Assembly (NCBI GenBank): GCA_018340375.1
Contig: JAFFJZ010000080.1
Span: forward strand, 414,185 to 478,184
Length of the DNA: 64,000 nucleotides
Direction: 5' to 3'
Origin: Gonatopus flavifemur
Lineage: Eukaryota; Arthropoda; Insecta; Hymenoptera; Dryinidae
Below, piece by piece: positions 12,476 through 24,415 of this stretch. Position 1 is the first letter of the stretch; the number at the start of each line of letters is the position of its first letter. A model generated the notes under the pieces. It ran no database searches. It was not told the DNA's origin and was given only the letters and a program-made list of their open reading frames with translations. A program made the translations under genes and the position numbers.

Positions 12476-12748
12476 CCCTAGTAAAAATGAATAATATAAG
12501 AACTTACATAAAGCATATAGAAACCATACATGGTCATATATGACCATATATAATTCATACGCAATCCATATTGAATCCGTATATGATCATATATGGCCCA
12601 TACAGAATCCATATATGACCTTTCGATGCAAGACTTTCCCATACATGTGAAAAAATTCTGTTACATATGAGATATTTTCCGTATATGGATTTTATATTTA
12701 TTATGTATGGATTATGTATGGGTCATATATGTTCGTTTTTTACTAGGG
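12476..12748. mobile_element. MITE with CCCTAGTAAAAA ends and TA duplication
   Basis: It begins CCCTAGTAAAAATGAA and ends TTTTTTACTAGGG, flanked by TA on both sides. The interior is rich in CATATATGGA and TCCATATATG words that pair with one another. Related termini occur at 39257-39374 and, as a large pair, at 52652 and 60587. Confidence 0.8.
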
Positions 12749-13324
12749 TATTGAAACGAAATTTAAATTGAGGATAGGAAAACATGATGTATCATGAACA
12801 CTGCTTCGTAGAATTCATGTTTCCAGATAAAACATGTTATGTAGAAATGATATTGAAAAATCATAATTGTTCATATTTTCAGGTTTTTCAACATTCGATT
12901 CTTAATTTGTTTCAAAAAACGATTCAAATCTCAATGACATACGTGAATTTCGATTTAGTGTAATACCTTGGCATATATCAGGGGCTATAAACTCAATAGG
13001 CGATCAAACAGAATTTACGCTACTCATGTTATGCTATTATGACCAAAAATTGTGGAATACAAAAAACAAATGGTACTGAAGATGGAACCATTGAGGATGT
13101 CAATAATTCATATTCAGATTATGATTCAGATTCCTCAGATTTCGATTAAGATGAATTGAAAAACGAATGCTTCTCACTTTGAAAAGCAACTTTGATCTAC
13201 TGAAATTGATTCTAAAAGTATTATGATTGGAAGCAAATTCAAGTAATCCTGCCAAAGTTTTGAAATTTCTGAATTTATTTTTATTCTCAAGTTACAAATC
13301 GTATTCTAGTCTCTGATAATAAGA
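12749..13324. other. Stretch with a possible acidic coding remnant
   Basis: Around 13055-13150 one plus frame reads a run rich in Asp, Ser and Tyr (NNSYSDYDSDSSDFD) and then stops. Such acidic tails occur in many nuclear proteins and transposon proteins, but no start, splice site or domain supports a gene. The rest is featureless. Confidence 0.25.
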
Positions 13325-14304
13325 GGTGAATGTGAAGTTGGCATATCAAATGCTGGCATTGCACGAAAAAGTGGCAGTTCCAGTAGCATTCACCATAGTT
13401 CTATAGTTCTTGATAATTTGGAACAATAGTTCTATTCATATTACTTAGAAAAATTGAATTTGAAAAAATGGAATGCCAAGTTCTACAATGATATGATAGC
13501 ATTCCAGTGATGAGAGGTTGGAACAATCAGAACTCGAGAGTTCTGGGATTGTGAGCATGCGGGGAAGTGGGGAATACAGAGTTCCAATCATTAAAAGCGA
13601 TATATGAAATTTTTTTCAATATTTATGGGAATGATATGCTGGATTCTATGACGAATCCATAGCATTGCAAGCTATATTGGAAAAAGGGATCAATATCTCG
13701 AAGTTCTGGGATGGGGTACACACGGAGGAGTTGGGAATGCAGAGTTCTGACATCAACAATGGGTGAATTCGTTTTTGCTTTCATGATAAGCCGAGTTTGG
13801 AGATGACGCGGGGAGGTGAATGTGAAGTTGGCATATCAAATGCTGGCATTACACAAAAAATGACAGTTCCAGTAGCATTCACCATAGTTTATATTTCTTG
13901 ATAATTTGGAACAACAGTTCTATTCATATTACTTAGAAAAATGGAATTTGAAAGAATTAAATGCCAAGTTCTACAATGATATCAAAGCATTCCAGCGATG
14001 AGAGGTTGAGACAATCAGAACTCGAGAGTTCTGGGATTGCGAGCATGCGGGAGAGTGAGAAATGGAGAGTTCCAATCATTAAAAGCGATATATGAAATTT
14101 TTTTCAATATTTATGGGAATGATATGCTGGATTCTATGACGAATCCATAGCATTGCAAGCAATATTGGGAGGAGGGATCAATATCTCACAGTTCTGGAAT
14201 GGGGTACACACGGAGGAGTTGGAAATGCAGAGTTCTAACATCAACAATGGGTGAATTCGTTTTTGCTTTTATGAGAAGCCGAGTTTGGAGATTACGCGAG
14301 GAGA
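13325..14304 (+). repeat. Tandem duplication of the FB2 left arm, 490-bp period
   Basis: The block from 13325 recurs from 13815 with only scattered changes and ends near 14304. The right side of the element carries a single inverted copy (about 16575-17063). Only one side was therefore duplicated, after or during formation of the foldback. Confidence 0.85.
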
Positions 14305-14404
14305 CAAGATATTTTGTTAGGTTGAGAATCAGAGTTTTAATACTGCAGAACAATTGATACAGCTTGGACGGGGACTTCGATTACCTGTCTGGTTATCAGT
14401 CCGA

Positions 14405-15298
14405 GTCTCTGTCTGAACTGGAGTTCTGACCAGCTTTGCATAGGATTCGAATGGTTTTGACCAGCATTGCACGAAATTCGAATGGTTCTGACCAGCATTG
14501 CATCGATCACGACCAGTTCTGGCCAGCATGGCACGGAATTCGAAGAGTTCCGGACAGCATCACACGCAATCCGAATAGTTCGGGCCGGCACTGCACGGAA
14601 TCCGGAGAGTGCTGGACAGCATTGCACGAAATTCGAATGGTTCTAACCAGCATTGCCTCAATTTCGAGTAGTTCTCGCCAGCATTGCACGAAATCCGAAG
14701 AGTTCTACACAGCATCGCGCGGAATTCGGAGAGTTCTGGACAGCATTGCACGCAGTCCGAGAGATTCGGGCCAGCATTGCCCCGATTCCGCCAACTTCTG
14801 GCCAGCATTGCACGGAATTCGGAGAGTCCTGCACAGGATTGCACGAAATTCGAATGGTTCTGGCCACCATTGACACGATTTCGAACAGTTCTGACCAGCA
14901 TTGCACGGAATCCGAATAGTTCTGGCCAGCATTGCATGGAATTCAAATAGTTCTGGCGAACATTGCCTCGATAACGAGGAGTTCTGGCCAGCATTGCACG
15001 GAATTTGGAGAGTTCTGCGCAGCATTGCACGAAATTCGAATAGTTCCGGCAACCATTGACACGATTTTGAAGAGGTCCGGCCAGCATTGCACGAAATTCG
15101 AATAGTTCTGGCATGCAGTGCATAGAATTCGGATAATTCTGACCGGCAGTGCCCCGATAACGTAAAGTTCTGGCCAGCATTGCACGGGATTCAAAGACTT
15201 CTGCACACGATCGCAAGAAATTCGGAGGTTACGGCCACCATTGACACGATTTCGAACAGTTTCGGTCAGCATGGTACGGAATCCGAAGAGTTCTGACC
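14405..15298 (+). repeat. FB2 left array, 31-bp monomer
   Basis: The repeating unit reads roughly TTCTGGCCAGCATTGCACGG followed by AATTCGAATAG. Starts at about 14455, 14486, 14517, 14548, 14579 and 14610 give a 31-bp period and about 29 copies. Some units carry an alternative second half, such as CTCGATAACGAGG. All six frames stay open over long distances because the unit has few stop triplets; frames up to 218 codons are shadows. Confidence 0.9.
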
Positions 15299-16450
15299 AG
15301 TCCGAAATCGTGTTGATGGTGGCCAGAACCGTTCGGATTTTGTGCGATCCCGTGCAGAACTCTTCGAATTCCATGCAATGCTGGCCAGAACTTGTCTAAA
15401 TCGGGGCAATGCTGGCCCGAACTATCCGAATTGCGTGCAATGTTGTTCAGAACTCTTCGGATTCCGTGCAATACTGGCCAGAACTGGTCAAAATCAGGGC
15501 AATGACGGCCTGAACTATCCGAATTGCGTGCAATGCTGTCCAGAACTCTTTGGATTCCGTGCAACGCTGGTAAGAACTATTCGAATTCCGTGCAATGCTG
15601 GCCGGAACTGTCCGAAATCGTGTTAATGGTGGCCGGAACCATGCGGATTTTGTGCAATCCTGTCCAGAACCCTTCAAACTCCGTGCAATGCTGGCGAGAA
15701 CCATCTGAATTCCGTGCAATCCTTTCCAGAACAGGTTGAAATCGGGGCAATATCGGCCTGAACTATCCGAATTGCGTGCAGTGCTGGTCAGAACTCTTCG
15801 AATGTGGTGCAAAGCTGGCCGAAACTGTTCGAAATCGTGTCAATGGTGGCCAGAACCATTCGAATTTTGTGCAATCCTGTGCAGAACTCTTCGAATTCCG
15901 TGAAATACTGGCCAGAACTTGTCGGAATCGGGGCAATGTTGGCCCGAACTGTTCGGATTGCGTGCAATGCTGTCCAGAACTTTTCGAATTTCGTGCAATG
16001 CTGGCCAGAGCTATCTGAACCCCGTGCAATGCTTTCCAGAACTGGTTGAAATCGGGGCAATGCTGGTCAGAATTATCGGAATTCCATGGAATGCATGCCA
16101 GAACTTTTCGAATTTCGTGCAATGCTGGCCGGAACTGCTCTAAATCGTGTCAATGGTTGCCAGAACCATTCAAATTTCGTGCAATGCTGTGCAGAACTCC
16201 TCAAATTCCATGCAATGCTGGCCAGAACCCCCCATTTTCGAGGCAATGTTCGCCAGAACTATTTGAATTCCATGCAAAGCTGGTCAGAACTGTTCGAATC
16301 CCATGCAACGCTGGCCAGACTTATTCGAATTCCGTGCAATGCTGGCCAGAACTGTTTGTTATCGAGGGTATGCTGGTCAGAACTATTCGAATTTCGTGCA
16401 ATGCTAGTCAAAACCATTCGAATCCTATGCAATGCTGGTCAGAACTCCAG
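15299..16450 (-). repeat. FB2 right array, inverted 31-bp monomer
   Basis: The orientation flips near 15300, after which units read GGCCAGAACTATTCGAATTC in reverse sense, about 37 copies. The outermost units mirror those of the left array closely (CATAGGATTCGAATGG on the left, CCATTCGAATCCTATG on the right). This places both array edges in the same ancestral arm. Confidence 0.88.
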
Positions 16451-17199
16451 TTCAGACAGAGAGTCGGACGGATAACCAGACAGGCTGTCAGGTAATCGAA
16501 GTCCCCGTCCAAGCCGTATCAATTGTTCTGCAGTATCAAAACTCCGATTCTCAACGTAACAAAATATTTCGTCCCCTCGCGTCATCTCCAAAATCGGCTT
16601 ATCATGAAAGCAAAAACGAATTCACCCATTGTTGATGTTAGAACTCTGCATTCCCAACTCCTCCGTGTGTACCCCATCCCAGAACTGTGAGATATTGATC
16701 CCTCCTTCCAATATTGCTTGCAATGCTATAGATTCGTCATAGAATCCAGCATACCCTTTCCATAAACATTGAAGAAAATTCCATGTATCGCTTTTAATGA
16801 TTGGAACTCTTCATTTCTCACTTTCCCGCATGCTCACAATCCCAGAACTCTCGAGTTCTGATTGTCTCAACCTCTCATCGCTGGAATGCTATTATATCAT
16901 TGTAGAACTTGGCATTCGATTCTTTCAAATTCGATTTTTCTGAGTAATATGAATAGAACTATTGGTTCAAATTATCAAGAACTATAGAACTATGGTGAAT
17001 GCTACTGGAACTGTCACTTTTTCATGCAATGCCAGCATTTGATATGCCAACTTCACATTCACCATATTTCAGCATATTTGTATTTTTGTCAATGGAAATA
17101 TATTTCACGGAGCATATCATTCACATTTCCAATCAACATTATCTCGAGTAGAATATTTTCGCAAAATATTTTTTGTAATATAATTTTATTTTATTACGT

Positions 17200-17439
17200 C
17201 CCAATAAACATTTTTATGGAAGTCTTCCGGAACACTAAAAGATATCTGAAGGGGATCTAAAAGATATCTTACGCAACAAATTTAGATATGTTTAAGATAT
17301 CTTCCTTCAAGATGTCTTTTAGATATCTTAAAGATATCTTTCTACAAGATGTATTAAACTCATCTTAATTTGTTGCGTAAGACATTTTTCAGATCCCTTC
17401 GAGATATCTTTTAGACTGATCCAAAAATGTTTATTGAGG
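17200..17439. mobile_element. Palindromic MITE rich in GATATCTT words
   Basis: The ends CCCAATAAACATTTTTATGG and AAAAATGTTTATTGAGG are inverted copies. The interior is a chain of AAGATATCTT-type words, each self-complementary, plus a TACGCAACAAATTTAGAT and TTTGTTGCGTAAG pair. Relatives with ends like CCCAAT(N)AACAT lie at 23367-25542 and 39912-41176, and shorter ones at 41419-41671 and 44235-44490. Confidence 0.78.
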
Positions 17440-17784
17440 TATATTTTCCAATATTGATTTATTGATTCATTTATTCATTGGTTTATTCATTCATCTACTT
17501 ATTCACAAGCTGGAATCACTGGTTTATCAAAAATCAACAACATATTGCTCTGAAAGATGATTGATTCACCTTGATTTTGATATATTAAAATATAATTTTC
17601 AATCAACATCTCAATAAAAGATGAGTATTGAACTTTTCTAACACATACAAGTAATGCAAGATAGAAACCTGGTTTCTTAATTGCGATGTACATTTTTGCG
17701 ATTAGCTTTTGATCAAAATCTATAAATCGAATCAATTAACAATTGCAATAAAATGTCAACATTATCCTGTCTCAGAAGATATAA
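17440..17784. other. Stretch without recognised gene
   Basis: AT-rich sequence with a few TTCATTTATTCATT-like runs. I see no feature I can support. Confidence 0.45.
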
Positions 17785-19040
17785 AATATCTATTCAGATT
17801 CAGGATGATTCAGAGGAATCCAGAGCAATTCATCGTGATTCAGGAAAGTCTAAAAGAATTCAGAGACTGTTGAATTTGGAAAAATTATGTGTCGAACTTT
17901 TTAGAAGGATTCAGGGAAATTAAGAAGAAAATAAATTGAATGAAATTTTTGGTTCAAGATTTCAGAGGCATTTAGAGAATTTCATAGAGATTCGGAGACA
18001 GGTGAGTTGGGAAAAATTGTGCGTTGAACTTTTCAGAGGGATTCAGAAAGATTCGGAGGAGTTCAGGAAAATTTAGAGAGAAGTAAATTGAGTAAAAGTT
18101 TTGTTCGAAGATTCAGAGGGATTCCGGGAGTTATGGAGAGATTCAGAGAAAGGTAAAGTATGAAAGATTGGGCGATGGATTTTTTAGAGGGATTCAGAGA
18201 GAAATATAGGTTAAATTTTTTGTTGAAAATTTCAAAGGTAGCAAGTTTCAGAGACATTCAGAGACAGGAGAATATAAGAAAGAATCGTGCATTGAACTTT
18301 TCAGAAAGATTCAGAGAAATTCAGAGGAATTCAGGGGAAAATAAATTCAGTGAAATTTTGGGTTCAAGATTTCACACAATGACGATAAATTTTTTACTGT
18401 GCAGGGGCTTTCAGGTAGTTTAGGAGAGATACAGATACACACGGAGAAAAATATATATGGGATTGATTAGCATTCGCTCCAGTTCTCATCGCGACTTTAA
18501 AATAGGAGTTGAGAGATGAATCGCGGTTTGTTGATCGTTCTTATGTTAACCTACCGTTTCCATGGTGATGTAAACAGTTTATCACATTCGATCTGATCTT
18601 GAATGGTTCTATCGCAATTCTGAAATATCTGTCACCGAATTACTATTCTTTCTAGTAACCGTTGCCGTATACTTTCCTCAGTGCAGGAGACTTGTTCCTG
18701 CCTGTTTCTGTACAGATTTTATCATTTTAGTCTGTTTCTGTCTGGCATTTTCGACAGGAGCGAATTAGGAAAAATTGTGCGGTGTATTTTTCAGAGGGAT
18801 TCAGAGGAATTCAGAAAAATTCACTCAAACTAAGAGGTTTATATCGAAATCAAACAACAAACAATTCAGGAAGATTTCGGAAAATTTCTAAATCTCTATT
18901 AGAAAAATTCCGAGAGAATCACAGAAAATTGGAGATATTCAAGATGTATCACTATCTAACAAGCCTCTACCTTCCTCTAAATCACTCTGAAATTACTCTG
19001 AATCTCTCTGGAAAATGTCCCAAAATATAGAGATTCAGAG
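17785..19040 (+). repeat. Degenerate ATTCAGAG repeat array
   Basis: GATTCAGAG and close variants recur throughout. A longer unit near GGAAAAATTGTGCGTTGAAC recurs at about 17876, 18008, 18159, 18274 and 18764, spaced 115-150 bp apart where uninterrupted. The array is interrupted at about 18437-18765 by unrelated DNA that begins CACGGAGAAAAATATATATG, a transposon-like terminus. It also contains a solo CACAGTAAAAAATTT end at 18375-18402. It is not coding. Confidence 0.72.
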
Positions 19041-19484
19041 AGATTTTTTTGACCAAAGAATCGTACTGATGAAAAATTTTGTTCCGATTTTTTCTCTCTC
19101 AAACAACACAGTAAATCAAAGAGTTTTCATATTAAGGGCATAATTTCATTTTTAGAGGATAGTCAACTCAAATTGGTTTGAGTATGCCAGCAAAATTCCT
19201 ATGATATTCAAAAATCATTCTTCTAAATATATTATATCCAACAGTTTTCGTTTTTTAAAAGCTAGCTTGAAAAAGATTTTTCAAAAGTGTCGAACATATT
19301 CCTTTTAAATGTTTGTCAGCAATCTTCCTCAAAATGTCTTCCAGAAGATGAAAACCATCGTATAAGATTTCTTTCAGGAATCTCCCAAAAGATCTGTTTT
19401 TGAAATTTCAAAATTTCGCATGTCTAAATCTTGACTTGTGAATAGAAAAAAATGTTCTAAATATTACTTTATTCTATACTTAAG
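19041..19484. other. Stretch without recognised gene
   Basis: AT-rich DNA. No coding, RNA or repeat signal that I can support. Confidence 0.45.
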
Positions 19485-19650
19485 TAACAGTATGAGTGAA
19501 ATAGTGTAATTTTTACAATACAGTGTAGTGAAAATTCATGCTCAATGATTTGAAAAATTGTTCAATTTGGCGCAACATCACATCATAAAGCATGAATTTT
19601 CACCACACTGTGTTGTAAAAATTGTATGATTTCACTTATACTGCTAATTT
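19485..19650. mobile_element. Palindromic MITE, about 165 bp
   Basis: The left segment AGTATGAGTGAAATAGTGTA and the right segment TGTATGATTTCACTTATACT are inverted. The pairing continues inward through TTTTTACAATACAGTGTAGT and its partner. The loop lies near 19550-19575, which is where the downstream 535-bp duplication begins. Confidence 0.7.
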
Positions 19651-20631
19651 AGTACAAAATGCAGTAATATGTATTGAAAACCACATTTCCCTCCGTGTAA
19701 AAGACTTCAGTCAGGACGATATTTTACAATACTGAAGAATCGCATATTTTTGTGTCATTTGACGAAAGATATCCAAAATTTTGTTCGAAGGAGAAATGGA
19801 TTATTATAGATGATCTACCAATAAATCTTCTCAGATGATTCTTTCAAACTAATTTCTCATATGTTCTGCGTACATTCCAAGAATGTAAATTTCCCATATG
19901 GTACACCCACTCGAACCATATATTGAATCATCCATATATTTACTCAATAAGATGTAAATTTTACAACTTTTTTCCTTCAATGTAAGAATTTGTGTTGAAA
20001 ACCATAAAGTTTGAAATTTTCAGTTAAGTTCATGATGAATTTTATACACATGTGCTGGAAATTAATTTTCTATCCGGTGATCGGAATTTCCTTGGTTCAA
20101 TTTGGCGCAACATCACATCATAAAGCATGAATTTTCACCACACTGTGTTGTAAAAATTGTATGATTTCACTTATACTGCTAATTTAGTACAAAATGCAGT
20201 AATATGTATTGAAAACCACATTTCCCTCCGTGTAAAAGACTTCAGTCAGGACGATATTTTACAATACTGAAGAATCGCATATTTTTGTGTCATTTGACGA
20301 AAGATATCCAAAATTTTGTTCGAAGGAGAAATGGATTATTATAGATGATCTACCAATAAATCTTCTCAGATGATTCTTTCAAACTAATTTCTCATATGTT
20401 CTGCGTACATTCCAAGAATGTAAATTTCCCATATGGTACACCCACTCGAACCATATATTGAATCATCCATATATTTACTCAATAAGATGTAAATTTTACA
20501 ACTTTTTTCCTTCAATGTAAGAATTTGTGTTGAAAACCATAAAGTTTGAAATTTTCAGTTAAGTTCATGATGAATTTTATACACATGTGCTGGAAATTAA
20601 TTTTCTATCCGGTGATCGGAATTTCCTGGTT
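19561..20631 (+). repeat. Near-exact 535-bp tandem duplication
   Basis: Sequence from 19561 (TTCAATTTGGCGCAACATC) recurs from 20096 with an offset of 535 bp. The two copies read the same over essentially their whole length; the visible difference is one T in the TTTCC(T)TGG run at the copy ends. It carries no gene. The first breakpoint falls in the loop of the 19485-19650 palindrome. An assembly artefact is a real alternative. Confidence 0.9.
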
Positions 20632-21139
20632 GCCGCATACAAAATAACGACGATTATTTTTTACATTGGAATATATCTACATATCTGGAAAGGATATGAT
20701 TTCATGTCGAGACTATGAAAACTGGTTTTTATGGCACATTTTTAGTACAAAAGACAATTTTTTGTGAGCATATTTTTTGAGCTTGAAAACCAGGTTTGGA
20801 GCACATTCTAAGCACTTAAAACAACTTTTTTAGACCATATTTTTGGTTGCCCTGCTTATAAGAATTTGAAGACTTGATCACTTTGAGTAATAGAAAGTTG
20901 AAACTTGAAGAAGAACGCGAGCAATACTGAATACTATGCTAGATGCATGGGTTTTTCATACCATCAAAATCCATCATAGTGGACTTGTTTTGTTTTAAAC
21001 GAATAATAATATCACTTAATTTATTACATTTACACAGAATAATGGAAATATTGGATGTAGATTCATTTCTTGTTTCATTCATTTAAAAAGTATGTTCGAT
21101 CAGTTGATTATTAGATTTATATAAAAAATTTGAGAATAC
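20632..21139. other. Stretch without recognised gene
   Basis: AT-rich DNA with no supported feature. Confidence 0.45.
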
Positions 21140-21245
21140 GTGTATATATATATATATATATATATAGTATATATATATCTATATATATATATATATATAT
21201 TCTATGTATATATATTCTATGTATATATATATATATACATAGAAA
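21140..21245. repeat. (TA)n microsatellite
   Basis: About 100 bp of almost pure TA repeats, broken by single C and G interruptions such as TCTATGTATATA. The Tyr/Ile reading frame across it is spurious. Confidence 0.95.
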
Positions 21246-21992
21246 AAAGCGATTCCATCATAGACGACATGATGAAAAGTTGAAGAATCTTCATGCAAAT
21301 ACCAGTGTTAAAACAATTCCTATCGTAAAACTCAAGTGAGGGCAAACATTCGTTGACCAAAGGCACACAAATGTTTCATTCTTTTTTGCACAATTGTGAT
21401 GTCCACTTTTTTATCGGTTAATAATACTGAGAATTTAATATATGCATGTATTTTATTTATAATAACAATACTACGATAAGCCTCTCGTAGACAGCAATAA
21501 AAAGCTCAATTACAATTCGCAAAACGAATGGACGAGAAACTCGCTACGTAATACAGATTGTGTATTATATGCACCAGTCGAAGCTTTTTACGAGCTCTGT
21601 CCGTCAAACAATTCAGATTGTAAGCCAGGAGTCAGTGGATTTTCTTACCTGATGTTAGGCGACACAATGCTGTGCAGTCCACATGCCCAAGAGAACATTT
21701 GTCAACTGCTGAACCAGGTATATATGCATAGGTATATATATCGTTTAGGATGTTCTGTTCATTGTTTTTCATTTTGTTTTCAGATCATACACACTGAGAG
21801 AAGTGGAATGTAATGATTACCATGTACAAATAGTAATTGGGGGACAACTTCGCGAATTTGCTTTCGGATACTATAGAGAATCGTAACAATGCTCATGCAC
21901 ATGGGAATGGTTACCATTTACATGAAGATGGATACCAAATAACCTGATTCTGTCATTCAACTACTATTTTCGCATGGTTTTCTCAGTGCATA
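21246..21992. other. Stretch without recognised gene
   Basis: I see no coding region. Near 21650-21720 the base composition is a little higher in G+C, but no exon with both splice signals could be assigned. Confidence 0.4.
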
Positions 21993-21994
21993 TA

Positions 21995-22934
21995 CAGAGT
22001 GGTCCATTTGAAGTAATATAGTCAGATATCTCGGAAACTAGTGGAGATGGAAAAAAATGTTCCAGATAAAAAGTTTAGGGTTCCAAGGGGGAAGTATGAT
22101 GCTGACCTTGAAAAATCCCTCAGAGGTCATTTTGAAGGTCATTTAGGGGTCAAGATGGTTTTTTTTGGATGGGACCCCCATTTTTTTATCATGGCATGGG
22201 AAAGCTGGTTTCAAACCCTTTACGAAACACTGGTCATGGACCCCTTTCCGCTCATTGGGGTGCAAGGTATGGACCGTCGAAGTTATTGATGAACTACTCT
22301 TAGCGCTACCCAGGAACAACGACGTGGTCGTGGTAGTTCTCCGTTCCCTCCGGAGTGCTTGATTATCGTGAGTCCCCTCGCCTCTCACATGAGGGGTGCT
22401 TGATGCTGTTACAATGATTGCTCGAAGTTACCCCCCTCTGCCTGGATACATAATCCTGGTATGTTGGCACAAACAGTGCAGATGCGATCGATCATGTCCT
22501 CCCTCATTTACGAAAACCTTCTAAATTTTGGAACCCCACATGTGAGAGGCAAGGGAACTCACAATAATCAAGCACTCCGGAGGGAACAGAGAACTACCAC
22601 GTCCACGTCTTTGTTCCTGGGTAGCGCTAAGAGTAGTTCATCAATAACTTCGACGGTCCATACCTTGCATCCCAATGGGCGGAAAGGGGTCCATGACCAG
22701 TGTTTCGTAAAGGGTTTGAAACCAGCTTTCCCATGCCACGATAAAAAAATGGGGGTCCCATCCAAAAAAACCATCTTGACCCCTAAAAGACCTTCAAAAT
22801 GACCTCTCAGGGATTTTTCAAGGTCAGCATCATACTTCCCCCTTGGAACCCTAAACTTTTTATCTGGAACATTTTTTTCCATCTCCACTAGTTTCCGAGA
22901 TATTTGACTATATCACTTCAAATCGACCACCCTG
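21995..22934. mobile_element. Palindromic element with CAGAGTGGTCC ends, TA duplication
   Basis: Two arms of about 390 bp are near-identical inverted copies (21995-22375 and 22530-22934). TA lies on each side (21993-21994 and 22935-22936). The same 82-106 residue frame appears in both arms on opposite strands, which is a consequence of the palindrome. The arms also occur separately as the ends of the 46888-48926 element, so this is a fold-back derivative of that family. Confidence 0.85.
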
Positions 22935-22936
22935 TA

Positions 22937-23366
22937 TAATAAATGACAAAAAGTGGAGAATACACACTAGTATATCGAGTAGACGTACTCGACAACGGAT
23001 GTGTCTTCTTTAATCTTTCCCTTTTAATGGACCTACACATACAACTTGCTCAGTGCGTACGGCGTGTTTCTTTCTCAAGAACATGTCATGTTGTGTTCGA
23101 TCGTTTTTGCTCCGGCTCGAACGACGGCGATGATTCTTACCTGCAAACACAGTATGTTAACAAGTACACAGAACCGCTTATCTTTGTAAATAGAATGTGC
23201 ATGGATATTTTGTTCCTTTTTCCTCGTTTTTCATGCGATTTCAATTATATCGAAATAGTTGCAACGGCATTTTTAATCATGGAAAATGAGCAAATGTTTT
23301 CGCTTGTAATCGATAACTGATCTCAACATTTCATATGATCACAAACAAAAAGTCAAGAAGTAATAA
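22937..23366. other. Unassigned stretch with a 125-codon frame
   Basis: A plus-strand frame (22943-23320) of 125 codons has a somewhat protein-like composition, including a Cys-containing Asp/Ser-rich middle. I recognise no domain and see no flanking signals. It may be an exon remnant or chance. Confidence 0.25.
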
Positions 23367-23874
23367 CCCGATGAACAAAAAAATATCTTGAAGATATCTG
23401 AATGGATGTTGAGATATCTTGAGATTTTTCCGTGAAGTTATCTTCAAGGTACATCAAAGATTTCTCATGCAATATAATAATATAAGATAATAATATAAGA
23501 TAGGAGATAACTTAAAGACACCTTCTAGAATATTTTTTGAGAACTTTTTGCAGAATGGGATTCAGATCACCGTACAGATTCTCATTATATACATATTTGA
23601 GATATCTTTAAGATATATTCAAGATATCTCAAAGTTATCTCCAAGATATTTCAAAGTTATCTCCAAGATATTTCAAAGTTATCTCCATGACATTTCAAAG
23701 ATATGCTCAAGATCCCTTTACGATATAATCAAGATGTTGTGAACAATAACAATACAAACATGGTCATTTTTGATCAACATAAAACGAAAAGATCCTTCCC
23801 ATAATTTTACTATACTTCCTATTGGTTAGTATTTGCGGTATCCTTTTCCTGTCTGAAAAATGTTCATTCCTTGG

Positions 23875-23952
23875 AAGGGATTCGAACCTACCTACTTAAC
23901 CTGGAACCCATCTAAAGAACTGGTCTTGACAGCTTGAGCTAACGCGCCGTTA
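23875..23952 (-). tRNA. tRNA-like sequence inside a TIR element
   Basis: On the minus strand a B-box-like GGTTCGAATCCC follows an A-box-like TTAGCTCAAGC at a distance typical of tRNA genes with a long variable region. The outer acceptor stem does not pair convincingly, so a functional tRNA is unlikely. It could still be an RNA polymerase III promoter module or a remnant of a tRNA-derived SINE. Confidence 0.45.
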
Positions 23953-24415
23953 GGTTACGTAGTGGCTTATTATCCCTTTAGATCATGACGTTATACAACT
24001 GGTATAATGTTCGTTTGTGTAAAACTCCTCAAAATGAATTTTATGAAAAGGTCTGGAATTTTCGAGGAATGAATCCAATGGGTCATCTAATGTCGTACAG
24101 GACCCGAATTTCGGAAAAGAACTTTCTCCAAAATTTTCGTATGAAAAATATCTCCACTTCATAACTTCAGCATATTTAGGAGAGATCTTTGAAATGTATT
24201 CCAAAGATATCACAAATAACATGTTTTTCAGACATCTTGTATCCATCTAGAATTCAGCATCCTAATTTGAATTCTCAAATTTATCTCGAAGATATCTTTG
24301 TGAAGATATGGAACCGCTGCATTTTTCAGGTATCTCACGGAAGATATCTTCATTTCATAACTAGGAGATTTCTAAACGAGATCTTCGAAATTTATTCCGA
24401 AGATATCTCAATTAA

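Larger units (their letters stand above)
13325..17063. mobile_element. Second foldback-type element FB2, 3.7 kb, with 31-bp arrays
   Basis: The outer ends are inverted copies: GGTGAATGTGAAGTTGGCAT on the left and ATGCCAACTTCACATTCACC on the right. Arms of about 490 bp plus a further 140 bp enclose two opposed arrays of a 31-bp monomer that meet near 15300. No transposase is present. I could not find a convincing flanking duplication. The left arm is present twice in tandem (13325 and 13815), so one border may have been rearranged. It shares the architecture of FB1 but not its sequence. Confidence 0.85.

Noticed and set aside
14329..16495. Many frames of 80-218 codons on both strands
   Set aside because: The 31-bp monomer contains few stops, so all frames stay open; no frame is favoured.
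21130..21339. Tyr/Ile-rich 69-codon frame
   Set aside because: It is produced by the (TA)n microsatellite.
8561..21987. CACTGAGAAAA at 8561 and TTTTCTCAGTG near 21987 as the ends of one 13-kb element
   Set aside because: The shared ends are too short, the distance is large, and no matching flanking duplication was seen.
22041..22888. Apparent conserved protein shared by 22041-22289, 22568-22888 and 46945-47268
   Set aside because: All are in arms of the CAGAGTGG TIR family and the frame decays between copies.
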